Positions 53,522 to 62,936 of a stretch of DNA of 64,000 nt are shown in pieces. Below the pieces are notes generated by a model that ran no database searches, was not told where the DNA came from, and worked only from the letters and a program-made list of their open reading frames with translations. The stretch is from the NCBI RefSeq assembly GCF_001953975.1, contig NZ_MBEJ01000018.1, forward strand, positions 142,187 to 206,186, written 5' to 3'. The translations under genes were made by a program, and so were the position numbers. Positions within the stretch are counted from its first letter, which is position 1. Each line of letters starts with the position of its first letter. The stretch comes from Mycobacterium sp. NS-7484. GTDB lineage: Bacteria; Actinomycetota; Actinomycetes; Mycobacteriales; Mycobacteriaceae.

Positions 53522-54586
53522 CTAGCTCGTCGGCACCACGCCCCGCGGCAGGATCAGCGGCAGATCGTTGTAGGTGACGATGCCGGGGGCGGCCTCGACC
53601 ACAGCCGGGATCGCATTGATCGGGGGAGTGGCCGTCATGATGTGGCCCAACACCATGAATTCCTCCAGGGTGGTGGCCTCGAAATCGGGGGGTGGGAGGA
53701 AGCCGACCTTCATCGTCACGGTCGGGCGCCCGGCCACCTCGATGACCCAGCCGTCCTGATCGATCTGCCAATCGGGTTCCAGCGTCTGGCCTTTGCGCCA
53801 CCGCAGCGTGAGCTCGACGCGCGTGGTCCCGCCGACGATGCCCTTCCAGCTGACGAACACCCCGGCGACACCGCCGGCCGGAATCGTCCACGAGCCGAGG
53901 TCGAGATCCGCTGTGGTCTTGGCATATTCGGCATCGCAGCGGACCTCGTCGAACTCGATGCCCAGCGCGTCGCCGATCATCCGCACCGCCTCGCCGAACA
54001 CCCCGGTGCCGTGGGCAGTCATGGCCTGCAGGTCGGGATGGTCGATGGGCTGGCCGAATCCGACGGGCTTCTCGGTCTCCGGCGAATCGTAGAACGTGGT
54101 GTCGGCGGCCTCGTTGACGGTGATCTTGTCCACCCGGTCGCAGATGCCGGCGGCGACGATGGCCAGCTGGTTGACGTAGCCGGGGCTGATGCCGGAGCCG
54201 AACATCGTCGAGGAGCCCTTTCGGCAGGCCTCGGCGATGCGGTCTCGGCCCTCGCCCTGGTTGTGTCCGGTGATGAAGGACGCGGTCGCGACGACGTTGA
54301 CGCCGGCCGAGAGGATCTCGACCAGTTCGTCGACGTCGATCCACATCGGGTTGTACACCACGACATCGGGTTTGAGGGCCAGCAGCGCCTCGACGTCATT
54401 GGTGGCGGTGATCCCCAGGGGTTCGATGCCGACGAGCTCGCCCACGTCCTTGCCGGCCTTGTCCGGCGACCAGGCGTAGCACCCCACCAGTTCCAGCGTC
54501 GGGTTCTTCACGATGGCCGCCACCGAACTCTTGCCGACGTTTCCCGTCGTCCACTGCACCACCCGGTATGGAGAACTCTGTGACAC
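53522..54586 (-). CDS. dihydrodipicolinate-reductase-like NAD(P) dehydrogenase
   Basis: A 354-residue protein from GTG 54586, with a GGGAG upstream. YRVVQWTTGNVGKSSVAAIV is the nucleotide-binding loop typical of this DapB-like group (2,4-diaminopentanoate-dehydrogenase-like). LELVGCYAWSPDKAGKDVGEL and TMFGSGISPGYVNQLAIVAAG follow. It has a Rossmann domain and an alpha/beta C-terminal domain. The substrate is not known. It is divergent from a TetR gene. Confidence 0.82.
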   Translation of the reverse strand: MSQSSPYRVVQWTTGNVGKSSVAAIVKNPTLELVGCYAWSPDKAGKDVGELVGIEPLGITATNDVEALLALKPDVVVYNPMWIDVDELVEILSAGVNVVATASFITGHNQGEGRDRIAEACRKGSSTMFGSGISPGYVNQLAIVAAGICDRVDKITVNEAADTTFYDSPETEKPVGFGQPIDHPDLQAMTAHGTGVFGEAVRMIGDALGIEFDEVRCDAEYAKTTADLDLGSWTIPAGGVAGVFVSWKGIVGGTTRVELTLRWRKGQTLEPDWQIDQDGWVIEVAGRPTVTMKVGFLPPPDFEATTLEEFMVLGHIMTATPPINAIPAVVEAAPGIVTYNDLPLILPRGVVPTS

Positions 54587-54687
54587 GGTGGCGGCTCCCT
54601 TCTCTGGTTTCGGGCAGTTTTCCACGCCCGTGAGAAAAAAGGAAGAGGATGCCGTGGTGTCCGCCTGTCGCTACTAGAATTTGCTGC

Positions 54688-55362
54688 GTGAGCACCGAAA
54701 ACGCGCCGCGTCGGGGACGAGGCCGGCCGCCGCGCATCGATCAGAAGCAGATCGTTGCCGCGGCCCGCGCAATCGCCCCGGGCGCGTTGACGATGCAGGC
54801 CGTGGCCGATGCCCTCGGTGTGGATCGCACGACGTTGCACTACTACGTCGGTGACCGCGACGGGCTGCTCGAGCTCGTCGTGGCCGACTTGTTCGACCAC
54901 GAGTTGCGGGCGATCAAGTTGCCCGAGGACGCGTCCTGGCAGGAGATCCTTCGGGCCTATGGCAGTGCCATTCGTCAGGGTGTGCTCAAACTCGGCGTGA
55001 CGGCCACCAGCTTCCGATTGAGCGGCACCGGCGGCGCGGCCAGCTTGGCTCTCGCCGAGCAGGTGCTCGCCGCCCTGACCTCGGCCGGATTCCACATCGA
55101 CGACGCCGGGCGGGTGCTGACCCTGGTGTCCGGGCTGGCGATGTCGGCTGCGCACGACGTACTCGGCACGGCCCAGTCCCGCCTGCACCATCAGACACCC
55201 GAAGTGGTGCGCGCCCTGAAAGACCTTGCGTCCAGCGACTTTCCATTGCTCAGCGGCGTCGTGGCGCAGCGCGGCAGCGATGTGATCGCGGCCGGAGACT
55301 TCGACTTCAACTTCAACCTCGACATCGTCATCTCCGGACTCGAGCGGTTCCTGGCCGAGTAG
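54688..55362 (+). CDS. TetR-family regulator upstream of mmpS/mmpL
   Basis: A 224-residue regulator. GTG 54688 comes 7 nt after a TAGAAT -10 (54675-54680), so leaderless. The HTH is LTMQAVADALGVDRTTLHYYV and the C-terminal half ends in FNFNLDIVISGLERFLAE. It is divergent from the DapB-like gene and lies 113 nt before mmpS, whose promoter has a 22-bp palindrome. It may control either side. Confidence 0.88.
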   Translation: MSTENAPRRGRGRPPRIDQKQIVAAARAIAPGALTMQAVADALGVDRTTLHYYVGDRDGLLELVVADLFDHELRAIKLPEDASWQEILRAYGSAIRQGVLKLGVTATSFRLSGTGGAASLALAEQVLAALTSAGFHIDDAGRVLTLVSGLAMSAAHDVLGTAQSRLHHQTPEVVRALKDLASSDFPLLSGVVAQRGSDVIAAGDFDFNFNLDIVISGLERFLAE

Positions 55363-55414
55363 ACACCGAATCGCCGATCGAAGGGTGGACGAGTACAGTA
55401 CACAGCGTCCTCTT

Positions 55415-55436
55415 AGACGGAACTGGAGTTCCGTCT
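55415..55436. promoter_or_regulatory. 22-bp palindrome upstream of mmpS/mmpL
   Basis: A 10-bp arm AGACGGAACT, GG, then its exact reverse complement. It is 39 nt before the mmpS GTG. A -10-like TACAGT is at 55394-55399, so the palindrome would sit near the transcription start or in the leader. It is the likely site for one of the two flanking TetR proteins. Confidence 0.7.
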
Positions 55437-55475
55437 GGGTAAGTTTCGTGAAGCGGCACGTCGGGGAGGCGCAAG

Positions 55476-55904
55476 GTGTTCAGGTTGCTCAAAAAAGCGT
55501 GGATACCGCTCACCCTGGTGGTGGTCGTCGGCCTGGGCGCGTACGCGATCCTTCGGATCCGGGGTACCGGCCAGCACGAACCGAACTCGGCAGAGGGTGC
55601 CGGAATCACCGAGAACTTCAATCCGAAGCACATCAAATACGAGATCACCGGGTCCGGGGGCACCGCGAACATCAACTATCTCGACGAATACGGTCAACCC
55701 AACCTCATCGAAAATGCCCCGTTGCCTTGGTCATTCACGATCGTGACGACGCTGCCGTCCATGTCGGCCAACATCATGGCGCAGGGCGAACGGAACGTCA
55801 CAGACCTCGGATGCCGAGTGACTGTCGATGACGACGTGCGCGACGACCGGACGAGTACCGACACCTTCAAACCGTTCATCTACTGCTTGGTGAAATCCGT
55901 ATGA
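55476..55904 (+). CDS. mmpS: MmpS-family membrane protein
   Basis: A 142-residue MmpS. One N-terminal membrane helix (AWIPLTLVVVVGLGAYAIL) is followed by a periplasmic beta-type domain with HIKYEITGSGGTANINYLDEYGQP, the family signature. GTG 55476 has GGGGAGG upstream. Its stop overlaps the mmpL start as ATGA, so the two are made together. It is thought to help MmpL export lipids or siderophores. Confidence 0.93.
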   Translation: MFRLLKKAWIPLTLVVVVGLGAYAILRIRGTGQHEPNSAEGAGITENFNPKHIKYEITGSGGTANINYLDEYGQPNLIENAPLPWSFTIVTTLPSMSANIMAQGERNVTDLGCRVTVDDDVRDDRTSTDTFKPFIYCLVKSV

Positions 55905-58816
55905 GCAACAACGCGCACGCGAAACCACACCGGCCGTTCATCGGCCACATGGTCCGGATCTTCTCGCTGCCGATCATCGTGTTCTGGGTGCTCCTGACGA
56001 TCGCCCTGGGGATTCTTGTCCCGTCACTCGACGAGGTTGCGGCTTCGCGTTCGGTGCCGCTGAGTCCCACCAGCGCGGACTCCTACAAGGCGATGCTGAA
56101 CATCGGCAAGGTGTTCCAGCAGTACGATTCGGACTCCTCGGCGATGGTCGTGCTGGAGAGCGACGAGCCGGTCGGTGCGGCCGCACACAAGTACTACGAC
56201 GAGATCGTCGCCAAACTGAAGGCCGATACCGAGCACGTCCAGAACGTCCAGGACTTCTGGAGCGATCCGATGACCGCGGCGGGCTCGCAGAGCGTGGACG
56301 GTAAGTCCGCCTACGTGCAGATCTTCCTCGCTGGGGACCAGGGCACCAGCCAGAGTTACGCGTCGGTGGCCGCAGTGCGTGACATCGTGGCCTCGGTACC
56401 CGCACCGCCTGGTATCAGCGCCCATGTCGCCGGCAACAGCGTGCTCAACGCCGATACCCAGGTCGCCGGACATCAAAGCATGGCGAAAATGGAGTTGGTG
56501 TCGGTCGGCGTCATCATCGTGATGCTGCTCGCGGTCTACCGCTCCGTCGTGACGTTGCTCGTGTCGATGGTTGTCATTCTTCTGGAACTATTTGCCGCAC
56601 AGGGTGTTACGGCCGCTGCCGGGTACCTGAACATCATCGGCTTGACTCCGTACGCGGTCAGCATGGTGACGATGCTCTCGCTGGCGGCGGGCACCGACTA
56701 CGTGATCTTCCTCCTCGGCCGATATCACGAGGAGAGATCGAAAGGCCTCGATCGGGAAGACGCGTTCTATGTCGCCTACAGCGGCGTATCGCACGTCATC
56801 CTGGGCTCCGGATTGACGATCGTCGGGGCCTGCCTGTGCCTGACCATGACCACGCTTCCGTACTTCCAGACCATGGGTCTGCCATGCGCCATCGCGGTCC
56901 TGGTGATCATCATCGCCGGACTGACGTTGGCGCCCGCCGTCCTGACCATCGCGTCGAAGTTCGGTCTGCTCGATCCCAAGCACAAGATCGCGTCGCCGGG
57001 TTGGCGCAAGGTCGGTACCTCCGTGGTGCGGTGGCCCATCCCCATCGTCTTCGTCACCAGTCTCGTCGCGGTCGTCGGCTTCATCGCCTTGATGACCTAT
57101 GTGCCGCAGTACAACGACAAGGAGTTCACCCCCGCCGATATGCCGGCGAACCTCGCCATGGGCGTTGCCGATCGGCACTTCTCCCAAGCCCGGATGAACC
57201 CCGAGCTGCTGATGCTCGAGGCCGATCACGATCTGCGCACGCCCTCGGACATGCTCGTCATCGAAAAGGTCGCCAAGAACGTGATGCACATGCGGGGCAT
57301 CGAACGGGTGCAGACCATCACCCGGCCATTGGGCGCGCCGATCGAACACAGCTCGATCCCGTTCCTGCTCGGCGCACAGAACGCCAGCACGCTGCAGGCC
57401 GCCAAGTTCAACAACGACAACTCCGCGCAGATGCTCGAACAGGCCGACGAGATGAGTAAAACCGTCGCCAGCATGGAACGCATGTACGAGATCACGAAAG
57501 AGATGACCGAAGTCACGCACAGCATGGCCGGCAAGACGCACGACATGGCCGATGCCACAAACGATTTGCGTGACCACCTGGCCGATTTCGATGATTTCTT
57601 CCGCCCCATCCGCAACTACTTCTACTGGGAGCCGCACTGCTACGACATCCCGGTCTGCCATTCGCTGCGGTCGATCTTCGACACCCTCGACGGGATTGAC
57701 GAACTTGCCGACCAGATACAGGGCCTCACCGGCGACATAGACCGCTTGGACAAGCTGCTGCCGCAGATGCTGCCGGTCCTGCAGGACACCATCGGCACGA
57801 TGAAGACGATGCGCGACTTCATGATCGCCACCCACAGCACCATGGCCGGCACCCAGGCGGCGCAGCAAGAGGCTGCCAAAGGCGCGACGGAGATCGGCCT
57901 GTACTTCGATCAGGCCAAGAACGACGACATGTTCTATCTGCCGCCGGATGTGTTCGAGAACCCTGACTTCAACCGTGCGGTCAAGATGTTCATGTCACCC
58001 GACGGCAAGGCGGTCAGGATGATCGTCACCCACCAGGGCGACCCCGCCTCGGTCGAGGGCATCGACCACGTTCGTGACCTCAAAGGTGTTGTCGCCGACG
58101 CGCTCAAGGGCACCCCGTTGGCCAATGCCAAGGTGTCGCTGGCCGGAACGGCGTCGCTCTACAGCGATATGCAGGACGGTGTGAAAACAGATCTGATGAT
58201 CGTGGTGATCGCCGCGATGATCCTCATCTTCGCGATCATGTTGATCATCACCCGAAGTGTGGTCGCCGCCTTGGTGATCGTCGGCACGGTGGCCGCATCT
58301 CTGGGCACGGCGTGTGGTTTGTCCGTGTTGCTCTGGCAGGACATCCTCGGGCTCGGTGTGCAGTGGATCGTGATCCCGTTGTCGATCGTGATCCTGTTGG
58401 CGGTCGGCTCCGACTACAACCTGCTCGTGGTTTCGCGCTTCAAAGAAGAGATCCACGCGGGGCTCAACACCGGCATCATCCGCGGTATCGGGGCCACCGG
58501 ACGGGTCGTCACCGCTGCGGGCCTGGTGTTCGCCTTCACCATGATGTCGATGATCGTGTCGGACCTGAGGGTGGTCGGCCAGCTCGGTATGACGATCGGC
58601 ATCGGGCTGATCGTCGACACGTTGATCGTGCGGGCGTTCATGACGCCGTCGATCGCCGCAGCGCTGGGCCGCTGGTTCTGGTGGCCGCTCAACACTTTTG
58701 AGATCACCCGGCAGGGGCGCCTCGACCGCGAGCGCAAGCAGGCCCTGGATGGTGGCGGCACGGATGCTGATGCCGCCGATGCCCACACCGCACCCATCCC
58801 GCCGACCACGGCGTGA
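55901..58816 (+). CDS. mmpL: MmpL-family RND transporter
   Basis: A 971-residue MmpL with about 11-12 membrane segments and two large periplasmic domains. Signatures are ISAHVAGNSVLNADTQ, GLTPYAVSMVTMLSLAAGTDYVIFLLGRYHEER and the second-half DYNLLVVSRFKEE, where the Asp-Tyr pair lines the proton path. A long coiled-coil-like periplasmic part (residues ~500-660, with many Met/Asp repeats such as MEMTEVTHSMAG) is like MmpL4/5-type proteins. The pump exports lipids or siderophores by proton motive force. Flanked by TetR genes. Confidence 0.94.
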   Translation: MSNNAHAKPHRPFIGHMVRIFSLPIIVFWVLLTIALGILVPSLDEVAASRSVPLSPTSADSYKAMLNIGKVFQQYDSDSSAMVVLESDEPVGAAAHKYYDEIVAKLKADTEHVQNVQDFWSDPMTAAGSQSVDGKSAYVQIFLAGDQGTSQSYASVAAVRDIVASVPAPPGISAHVAGNSVLNADTQVAGHQSMAKMELVSVGVIIVMLLAVYRSVVTLLVSMVVILLELFAAQGVTAAAGYLNIIGLTPYAVSMVTMLSLAAGTDYVIFLLGRYHEERSKGLDREDAFYVAYSGVSHVILGSGLTIVGACLCLTMTTLPYFQTMGLPCAIAVLVIIIAGLTLAPAVLTIASKFGLLDPKHKIASPGWRKVGTSVVRWPIPIVFVTSLVAVVGFIALMTYVPQYNDKEFTPADMPANLAMGVADRHFSQARMNPELLMLEADHDLRTPSDMLVIEKVAKNVMHMRGIERVQTITRPLGAPIEHSSIPFLLGAQNASTLQAAKFNNDNSAQMLEQADEMSKTVASMERMYEITKEMTEVTHSMAGKTHDMADATNDLRDHLADFDDFFRPIRNYFYWEPHCYDIPVCHSLRSIFDTLDGIDELADQIQGLTGDIDRLDKLLPQMLPVLQDTIGTMKTMRDFMIATHSTMAGTQAAQQEAAKGATEIGLYFDQAKNDDMFYLPPDVFENPDFNRAVKMFMSPDGKAVRMIVTHQGDPASVEGIDHVRDLKGVVADALKGTPLANAKVSLAGTASLYSDMQDGVKTDLMIVVIAAMILIFAIMLIITRSVVAALVIVGTVAASLGTACGLSVLLWQDILGLGVQWIVIPLSIVILLAVGSDYNLLVVSRFKEEIHAGLNTGIIRGIGATGRVVTAAGLVFAFTMMSMIVSDLRVVGQLGMTIGIGLIVDTLIVRAFMTPSIAAALGRWFWWPLNTFEITRQGRLDRERKQALDGGGTDADAADAHTAPIPPTTA

Positions 58817-59454
58817 ACGTGATGTCTGGCCGAGATCATCCACCCGACGCCGCGTCAAAGCTGCGGCGCCGCACCGACGGCCGGCTCGACCGGTCGCGTG
58901 ACGCCGCGATCCTCGATGCGGCATTGGCGGCGTTGGCCGAGAACGGCTATGTCGACACCAACATGAACGACATCGCCGCGCGGGCCGGTGTGGGCAAGGC
59001 GGCGATCTACCGGCGCTGGTCCTCGAAGGCGGCGTTGATCACCGACGCGCTGGTGTACTGGCGGCCCGATCTGATGGATGACGACGCGCCCGACACCGGC
59101 AGTCTGGAAGGCGATTTCGACGAACTGGTGCGTCGTGCGATCCGCAACGACGAGGAACGCTTCTCCTACGATCTGGTGCTGCGGGCCGCCGTCGAGGCGA
59201 CGCACGATCCCCATCTGGCCTCGGCCCTCGACGATCTGATGCTGCTCAAGGGCAGACGCGTGGTGACGGCCATCCTGCAGCAGGCCGCCGCTCGCGGGGA
59301 GGTGTCGGCCGAGAAGGACTGGTCACTGGTCGCCGACGTGATGACCGGGATGTGCCTGATGCGGGTGATCAGCGGGCAGGGCATCGATGCCGCGTTCATC
59401 CGGGATGTCATCGACACGCTGATCCTGCCCGCGGTGCGGGCATCGAACGGCTGA
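58813..59454 (+). CDS. TetR-family regulator downstream of mmpL
   Basis: A 213-residue regulator. GTG 58813 overlaps the mmpL stop (GTGA), so it is part of the same operon. The HTH is VDTNMNDIAARAGVGKAAIYRRWSSKAALI. A co-transcribed TetR gene suggests feedback on the MmpSL promoter, probably via the palindrome at 55415-55436. Confidence 0.9.
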   Translation: MNVMSGRDHPPDAASKLRRRTDGRLDRSRDAAILDAALAALAENGYVDTNMNDIAARAGVGKAAIYRRWSSKAALITDALVYWRPDLMDDDAPDTGSLEGDFDELVRRAIRNDEERFSYDLVLRAAVEATHDPHLASALDDLMLLKGRRVVTAILQQAAARGEVSAEKDWSLVADVMTGMCLMRVISGQGIDAAFIRDVIDTLILPAVRASNG

Positions 59455-59520
59455 CGCTGACCGCGAGAACACCCGCCAGATACCTTGGGACTGACGTCAT
59501 TTCGTCAGGATGAAACGAAA

Positions 59521-59553
59521 TGGGCTGGTACGGAAGTCATCCGTACCAGCCCA
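59521..59553 (-). terminator. strong hairpin terminator of cspA
   Basis: TGGGCTGGTACGG (59521-59533), 7-nt loop, then its exact reverse complement (59541-59553). On the minus strand, 20 nt past the cspA stop, the hairpin is followed by TTTCGTTTC, a T-rich tail. It may also end the convergent TetR transcript. The rest of 59455-59573 has nothing else. Confidence 0.8.
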
Positions 59554-59573
59554 CTGTCAGATCTTGGGGGCGA

Positions 59574-59777
59574 TCAGATCGCCGTGACTCCCACTGCCTG
59601 GGGGCCCTTGGCACCCTGGGTGATCTCGAACTCGACTCGCTGGTTCTCATCGAGGGAGCGGAATCCGCTTCCGGTGATCTCAGAGTAGTGAACGAAGACG
59701 TCAGCGGCGCCGCCGTCAGGAGCGATGAAGCCGAAGCCCTTTTCGCCGTTGAACCATTTCACAGTTCCCTGTGCCAT
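59574..59777 (-). CDS. cspA: cold shock protein (CspA family)
   Basis: A 67-residue OB-fold protein. [20 protein letters not shown] has RNP1 (KGFGFI), and VFVHYSEI is RNP2. It binds single-stranded RNA and DNA, acting as an RNA chaperone. Length and sequence match the mycobacterial CspA (Rv3648c) group. An AGAGAGAAG site precedes the ATG. The leader has a perfect 8-bp hairpin, and two CACGTG boxes are further upstream. Confidence 0.95.
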   Translation of the reverse strand: MAQGTVKWFNGEKGFGFIAPDGGAADVFVHYSEITGSGFRSLDENQRVEFEITQGAKGPQAVGVTAI

Positions 59778-59799
59778 ATTTTACTTCTCTCTTGTGAAT

Positions 59800-59849
59800 C
59801 CGGACGTACCAAAAACGTCCGGGCTCAGTATGGCACGTGAAGTCACGTG
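59800..59849 (-). promoter_or_regulatory. cspA leader hairpin and upstream CACGTG pair
   Basis: CCGGACGT (59800-59807) and ACGTCCGG (59815-59822) form an 8-bp hairpin with a 7-nt loop, in the cspA leader. Two CACGTG boxes at 59834-59839 and 59844-59849 (4-nt gap) may be an operator for cspA or the divergent DUF309 gene. The role is unproven. Confidence 0.45.
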
Positions 59850-59916
59850 GCACACAAATGTTCTTGACGGCTCATGGATTTGCGCCGGAGAAATGGGTAT
59901 CGCGGAGAATCGATGT

Positions 59917-60399
59917 ATGACCGATCATGACCGGGATCGTGACGAATCGGGCAAGGCCCGTAACAGCCGGCCCCGCGATGCCCTGGGCCGGCCATTGCCG
60001 CACGGCAGCCAGGGCGTGCCCCGCATCCCCGACGATCTCGCGCTGTCGGCCGACGAGTCACTGGCCTACGCGCAACGGTTGTTGGATCAGGGGCTGGCAT
60101 TCAACGCCCACGAGGTGCTCGAAGCGGCGTGGAAGCAGGCGCCACCGGCACACCGCGCGATGTGGCAGGGCTTGGCCCAACTTGCCGTGGGCATCACCCA
60201 TATCCAGCGCGGCAACGGTACGGGCGCGGTCACGGTGCTGGCGCGGGCGGCAGACCGGCTCGGTGAGACACCGGCCCCGGCGCCACACGATGTCAGGGCC
60301 GTCGAGCTGATCGCGGAGAGTTTGGCCCTGATCGACGATGTGCGGCAAGGGCTGGAGATCGCCGATGAGCGGTTGCGGCCGCGGCTCCGAAGTTCTTAG
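59917..60399 (+). CDS. DUF309-family protein
   Basis: A 160-residue protein. The ATG at 59917 (MTDHDRDRDESG) is used. A charged, Arg-rich start is followed by a helical domain with AYAQRLLDQGLAFNAHEVLEAAWKQAPP; NAHEVLEAAW is the DUF309 signature. LAQLAVGITHIQRGNGTGAV follows. The biochemical role is unknown. It is divergent from cspA and convergent with the DUF808 gene. Confidence 0.85.
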   Translation: MTDHDRDRDESGKARNSRPRDALGRPLPHGSQGVPRIPDDLALSADESLAYAQRLLDQGLAFNAHEVLEAAWKQAPPAHRAMWQGLAQLAVGITHIQRGNGTGAVTVLARAADRLGETPAPAPHDVRAVELIAESLALIDDVRQGLEIADERLRPRLRSS

Positions 60400-60409
60400 G
60401 CGTCAGTTC

Positions 60410-61366
60410 TTAGGCGTCGGCATCCTTCTTCTTGCCGAACGGCAGCACGTGCATGACGCCCACCACGACCGTGCCGACCACCAGGCCGATGACCGCGGAT
60501 GCCGCGGTGTTGGTCAGCCAGGCCAGCACGCCACCGAACCCGCCGCCCACGGCATGTCGGACTGCCTCCTCGGCGTGGTGAACCCACCCGTAGAGGGTGT
60601 GCCAGCCCAGGGTGTCGGTGCCGACGAGCAGGATGTGTCCACCGACCCAGAGCATCGCCACCGTGCCGATCGTCGACAGCGCCGACAGCAGCTTGGGCAT
60701 CCCGGCGACCAGGCCGCGCCCGATCTTCTGTGACACCTTCGACGATCGCTGGGCCAACAGCAGGCCGATGTCGTCCATCTTCACGATGCCGGCCACGACG
60801 CCGTATACCGCGGCGGTGATCACCAGCGCGACGACGACCAAGATGATCAGCCTCGGCCAGAAGGTCTGGTTGGCGACTTCGTTGAGCGCGATCACCATGA
60901 TCTCGGCGGACAGGATGAAGTCGGTCCGGATCGCGCCGGTGATCATGTACTTTTCGGCGTCCCCGCCGACGGCCGTGGTGGGCTCGCCGTGCGAGCCGTG
61001 CGCGGCGTGGCCGAGGAAGCGTCCCCAGACCTTCTCGGCGCCCTCATAGCAGAGGTACGTGGCACCGACCATCAGGATCGGCGTCAGCAGCCACGGCGCG
61101 AACTGACTGAGCAGCAATGCAGCAGGCAGGATGAACAGGATCTTGTTGCGCAGCGATCCGATCGCGATGCGCTTGATCACCGGCAGCTCGCGGTCCGCGG
61201 TGATGCCGTGGACGTACTGCGGCGTGACCGCGGTGTCGTCGATCACCACGCCGGCCGCCTTGGCGGTGGCCTTACCCGTCGCGGCGCCGATGTCGTCGAT
61301 CGACGCCGCGGCCAGCCGGGCCAGCGCGGCAATGTCGTCGAGCAAACCGAACAGGCCCGCGCTCAT
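60410..61366 (-). CDS. DUF808 (YedI-type) inner-membrane protein
   Basis: A 318-residue multipass protein. MSAGLFGLLDDIAALARLAAASIDD is the family start; DDTAVTPQYV follows. AEIMVIALNEV and VAGIVKMDDIGLLLAQ are the usual later motifs. About six membrane segments. ATG 61366 has GGGG upstream; the longer frame upstream is not used. The function is not known. Confidence 0.88.
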   Translation of the reverse strand: MSAGLFGLLDDIAALARLAAASIDDIGAATGKATAKAAGVVIDDTAVTPQYVHGITADRELPVIKRIAIGSLRNKILFILPAALLLSQFAPWLLTPILMVGATYLCYEGAEKVWGRFLGHAAHGSHGEPTTAVGGDAEKYMITGAIRTDFILSAEIMVIALNEVANQTFWPRLIILVVVALVITAAVYGVVAGIVKMDDIGLLLAQRSSKVSQKIGRGLVAGMPKLLSALSTIGTVAMLWVGGHILLVGTDTLGWHTLYGWVHHAEEAVRHAVGGGFGGVLAWLTNTAASAVIGLVVGTVVVGVMHVLPFGKKKDADA

Positions 61367-61401
61367 GCCGTGATCCCCATGACCGTGAAGGCTACCGGCA
61401 C

Positions 61402-62814
61402 CTACATGCCGATGAGTGACTCGATCCATCCGCGGGCAAAGTACAGGATGAAGCCGGCCGCCACGATCCACAGCAGCGGACTGACCTCACGGGCCTTGCC
61501 CGCGGCCGACCGCAGCACGGCCCAGGCCACGAAGCCCACGCCGATGCCGTTGGCGATCGAATAGCTGAACGCCATGGTCGCCACGGTGAGGACCACCGGA
61601 AGGGCCACCGAGAACTCCGAGAGGTCGATGTGGCGCAGCTGCGAGACCATCATCGCGCCGACGATCACCAGCGCGGCCGCGGCGACCTCGGTGGGCACGA
61701 TGGAGGCCAGTGGCGCGACGAACATCGCCGCCAGGAACAGCAGCCCGGTGATCAGATTGGCGAACCCGGTGCGCGAGCCCTCCTCGATACCCGCGCCGGA
61801 TTCGATGAAGACGGTGTTCGACGAGGCCGAGGCGGACCCGCCGACGACGGCGCCGGCGCCCTCGACGATCAGCGCCGAGCGCAGTCGCGGAAAGTTCCCC
61901 TGGGAGTCGGACAGCCCGGCCTCCCGCGACAACCCCGTCATCGTGCCCATGGCATCGAAGAAGTTCGCGAAGACCAGGGTGAACACCAACATCATCGCGG
62001 CCAACGCGCCGATCCGGCTGAAGCTGCCCATGCTGACCTCGCCGACCAACGACAGGTCCGGCAGGGCGAACGGTGATCCGGACAACGTGGGCACCGACAG
62101 TCCCCAGCCGCCGGGCTTGTCCTGAGCCGACCCCAGATGCCAGATCGCCTCGACGATGACGGCCACCACGGTGCCCGTCACCAGGCCGATCAGGATGCCG
62201 CCACGCACTTTCCGCGCTACCAGGATGCCGGTCACCAACAAGGTGAACACGAAGACGACGGTCGGCACCGTGTTGATCGAGCCGACGCCGCCGGTGCCGA
62301 GCCCGACCGGGGGAGACGGCAGCCCGGTCGAGCCGACGAATCCGGCGTCGACCAGGCCGATGAACAAGATGAACAGGCCGATACCTGCCGTGATGGCGAG
62401 TTTGAGTTGCATCGGGACCGCGTCGAACACGAGACGGCGGAAGCCGCTGGCCGCCAGCGCGACGATGATGACGCCGTCGATGACCACCAGGCCCATGGCT
62501 TCGGGCCAGGTGAGGGTGCCGACCACGGTCGTGGCCAGAAACGAGTTGATGCCAAGGCCGGCTGCGAATGCGAACGGTAACCGCGCGACGATGCCGAACA
62601 GGATCGTCATCACACCTGCGGCCAGGCAGGTGGTGGCCGAAACCTGGGCGAACTCGAGTTTGTTGCCGTCGACGTCAGCCGAGCCGGACAGGACCACCGG
62701 GTTCAACACGATGATGTAGGCCATCGCGATGAAGGTGACCAGGCCTCCGCGGATCTCGGAGGGCACCGTCGAACCACGGGCCGAAATCTCGAAGAAGCGA
62801 TCGAGTCGATTCAT
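61402..62814 (-). CDS. AzgA-type purine (adenine/hypoxanthine/guanine) permease
   Basis: A 470-residue NCS2-type transporter of the AzgA branch. MNRLDRFFEISARGSTVPSEIRGGLVTFIAMAYIIVLNP is the family start, given here by residue 1-39. LGINSFLATTVVG and LVFANFFDAMGTMTGL, with GSASASSNTVFIESGAGIEEG, are diagnostic. ATG 62814 follows TAGGCT by 8 nt, so leaderless is likely. Known members take up purines with protons. Confidence 0.92.
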   Translation of the reverse strand: MNRLDRFFEISARGSTVPSEIRGGLVTFIAMAYIIVLNPVVLSGSADVDGNKLEFAQVSATTCLAAGVMTILFGIVARLPFAFAAGLGINSFLATTVVGTLTWPEAMGLVVIDGVIIVALAASGFRRLVFDAVPMQLKLAITAGIGLFILFIGLVDAGFVGSTGLPSPPVGLGTGGVGSINTVPTVVFVFTLLVTGILVARKVRGGILIGLVTGTVVAVIVEAIWHLGSAQDKPGGWGLSVPTLSGSPFALPDLSLVGEVSMGSFSRIGALAAMMLVFTLVFANFFDAMGTMTGLSREAGLSDSQGNFPRLRSALIVEGAGAVVGGSASASSNTVFIESGAGIEEGSRTGFANLITGLLFLAAMFVAPLASIVPTEVAAAALVIVGAMMVSQLRHIDLSEFSVALPVVLTVATMAFSYSIANGIGVGFVAWAVLRSAAGKAREVSPLLWIVAAGFILYFARGWIESLIGM

Positions 62815-62936
62815 AACCGATGAGCCTAAGGTGACGGCGGGATACGTGCCGTCAATACCGGCAGTGCGGGCCTGCGGTAGCCACATGTCCGAAAATCGCT
62901 TGACCTCAAGTTATGTTCAGATGTGATGCTGCAGGT

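Noticed and set aside
56588..57868. A long antisense frame inside mmpL.
   Set aside because: Antisense shadow of the MmpL gene, with His/Gly/Arg-rich text and no start signal.
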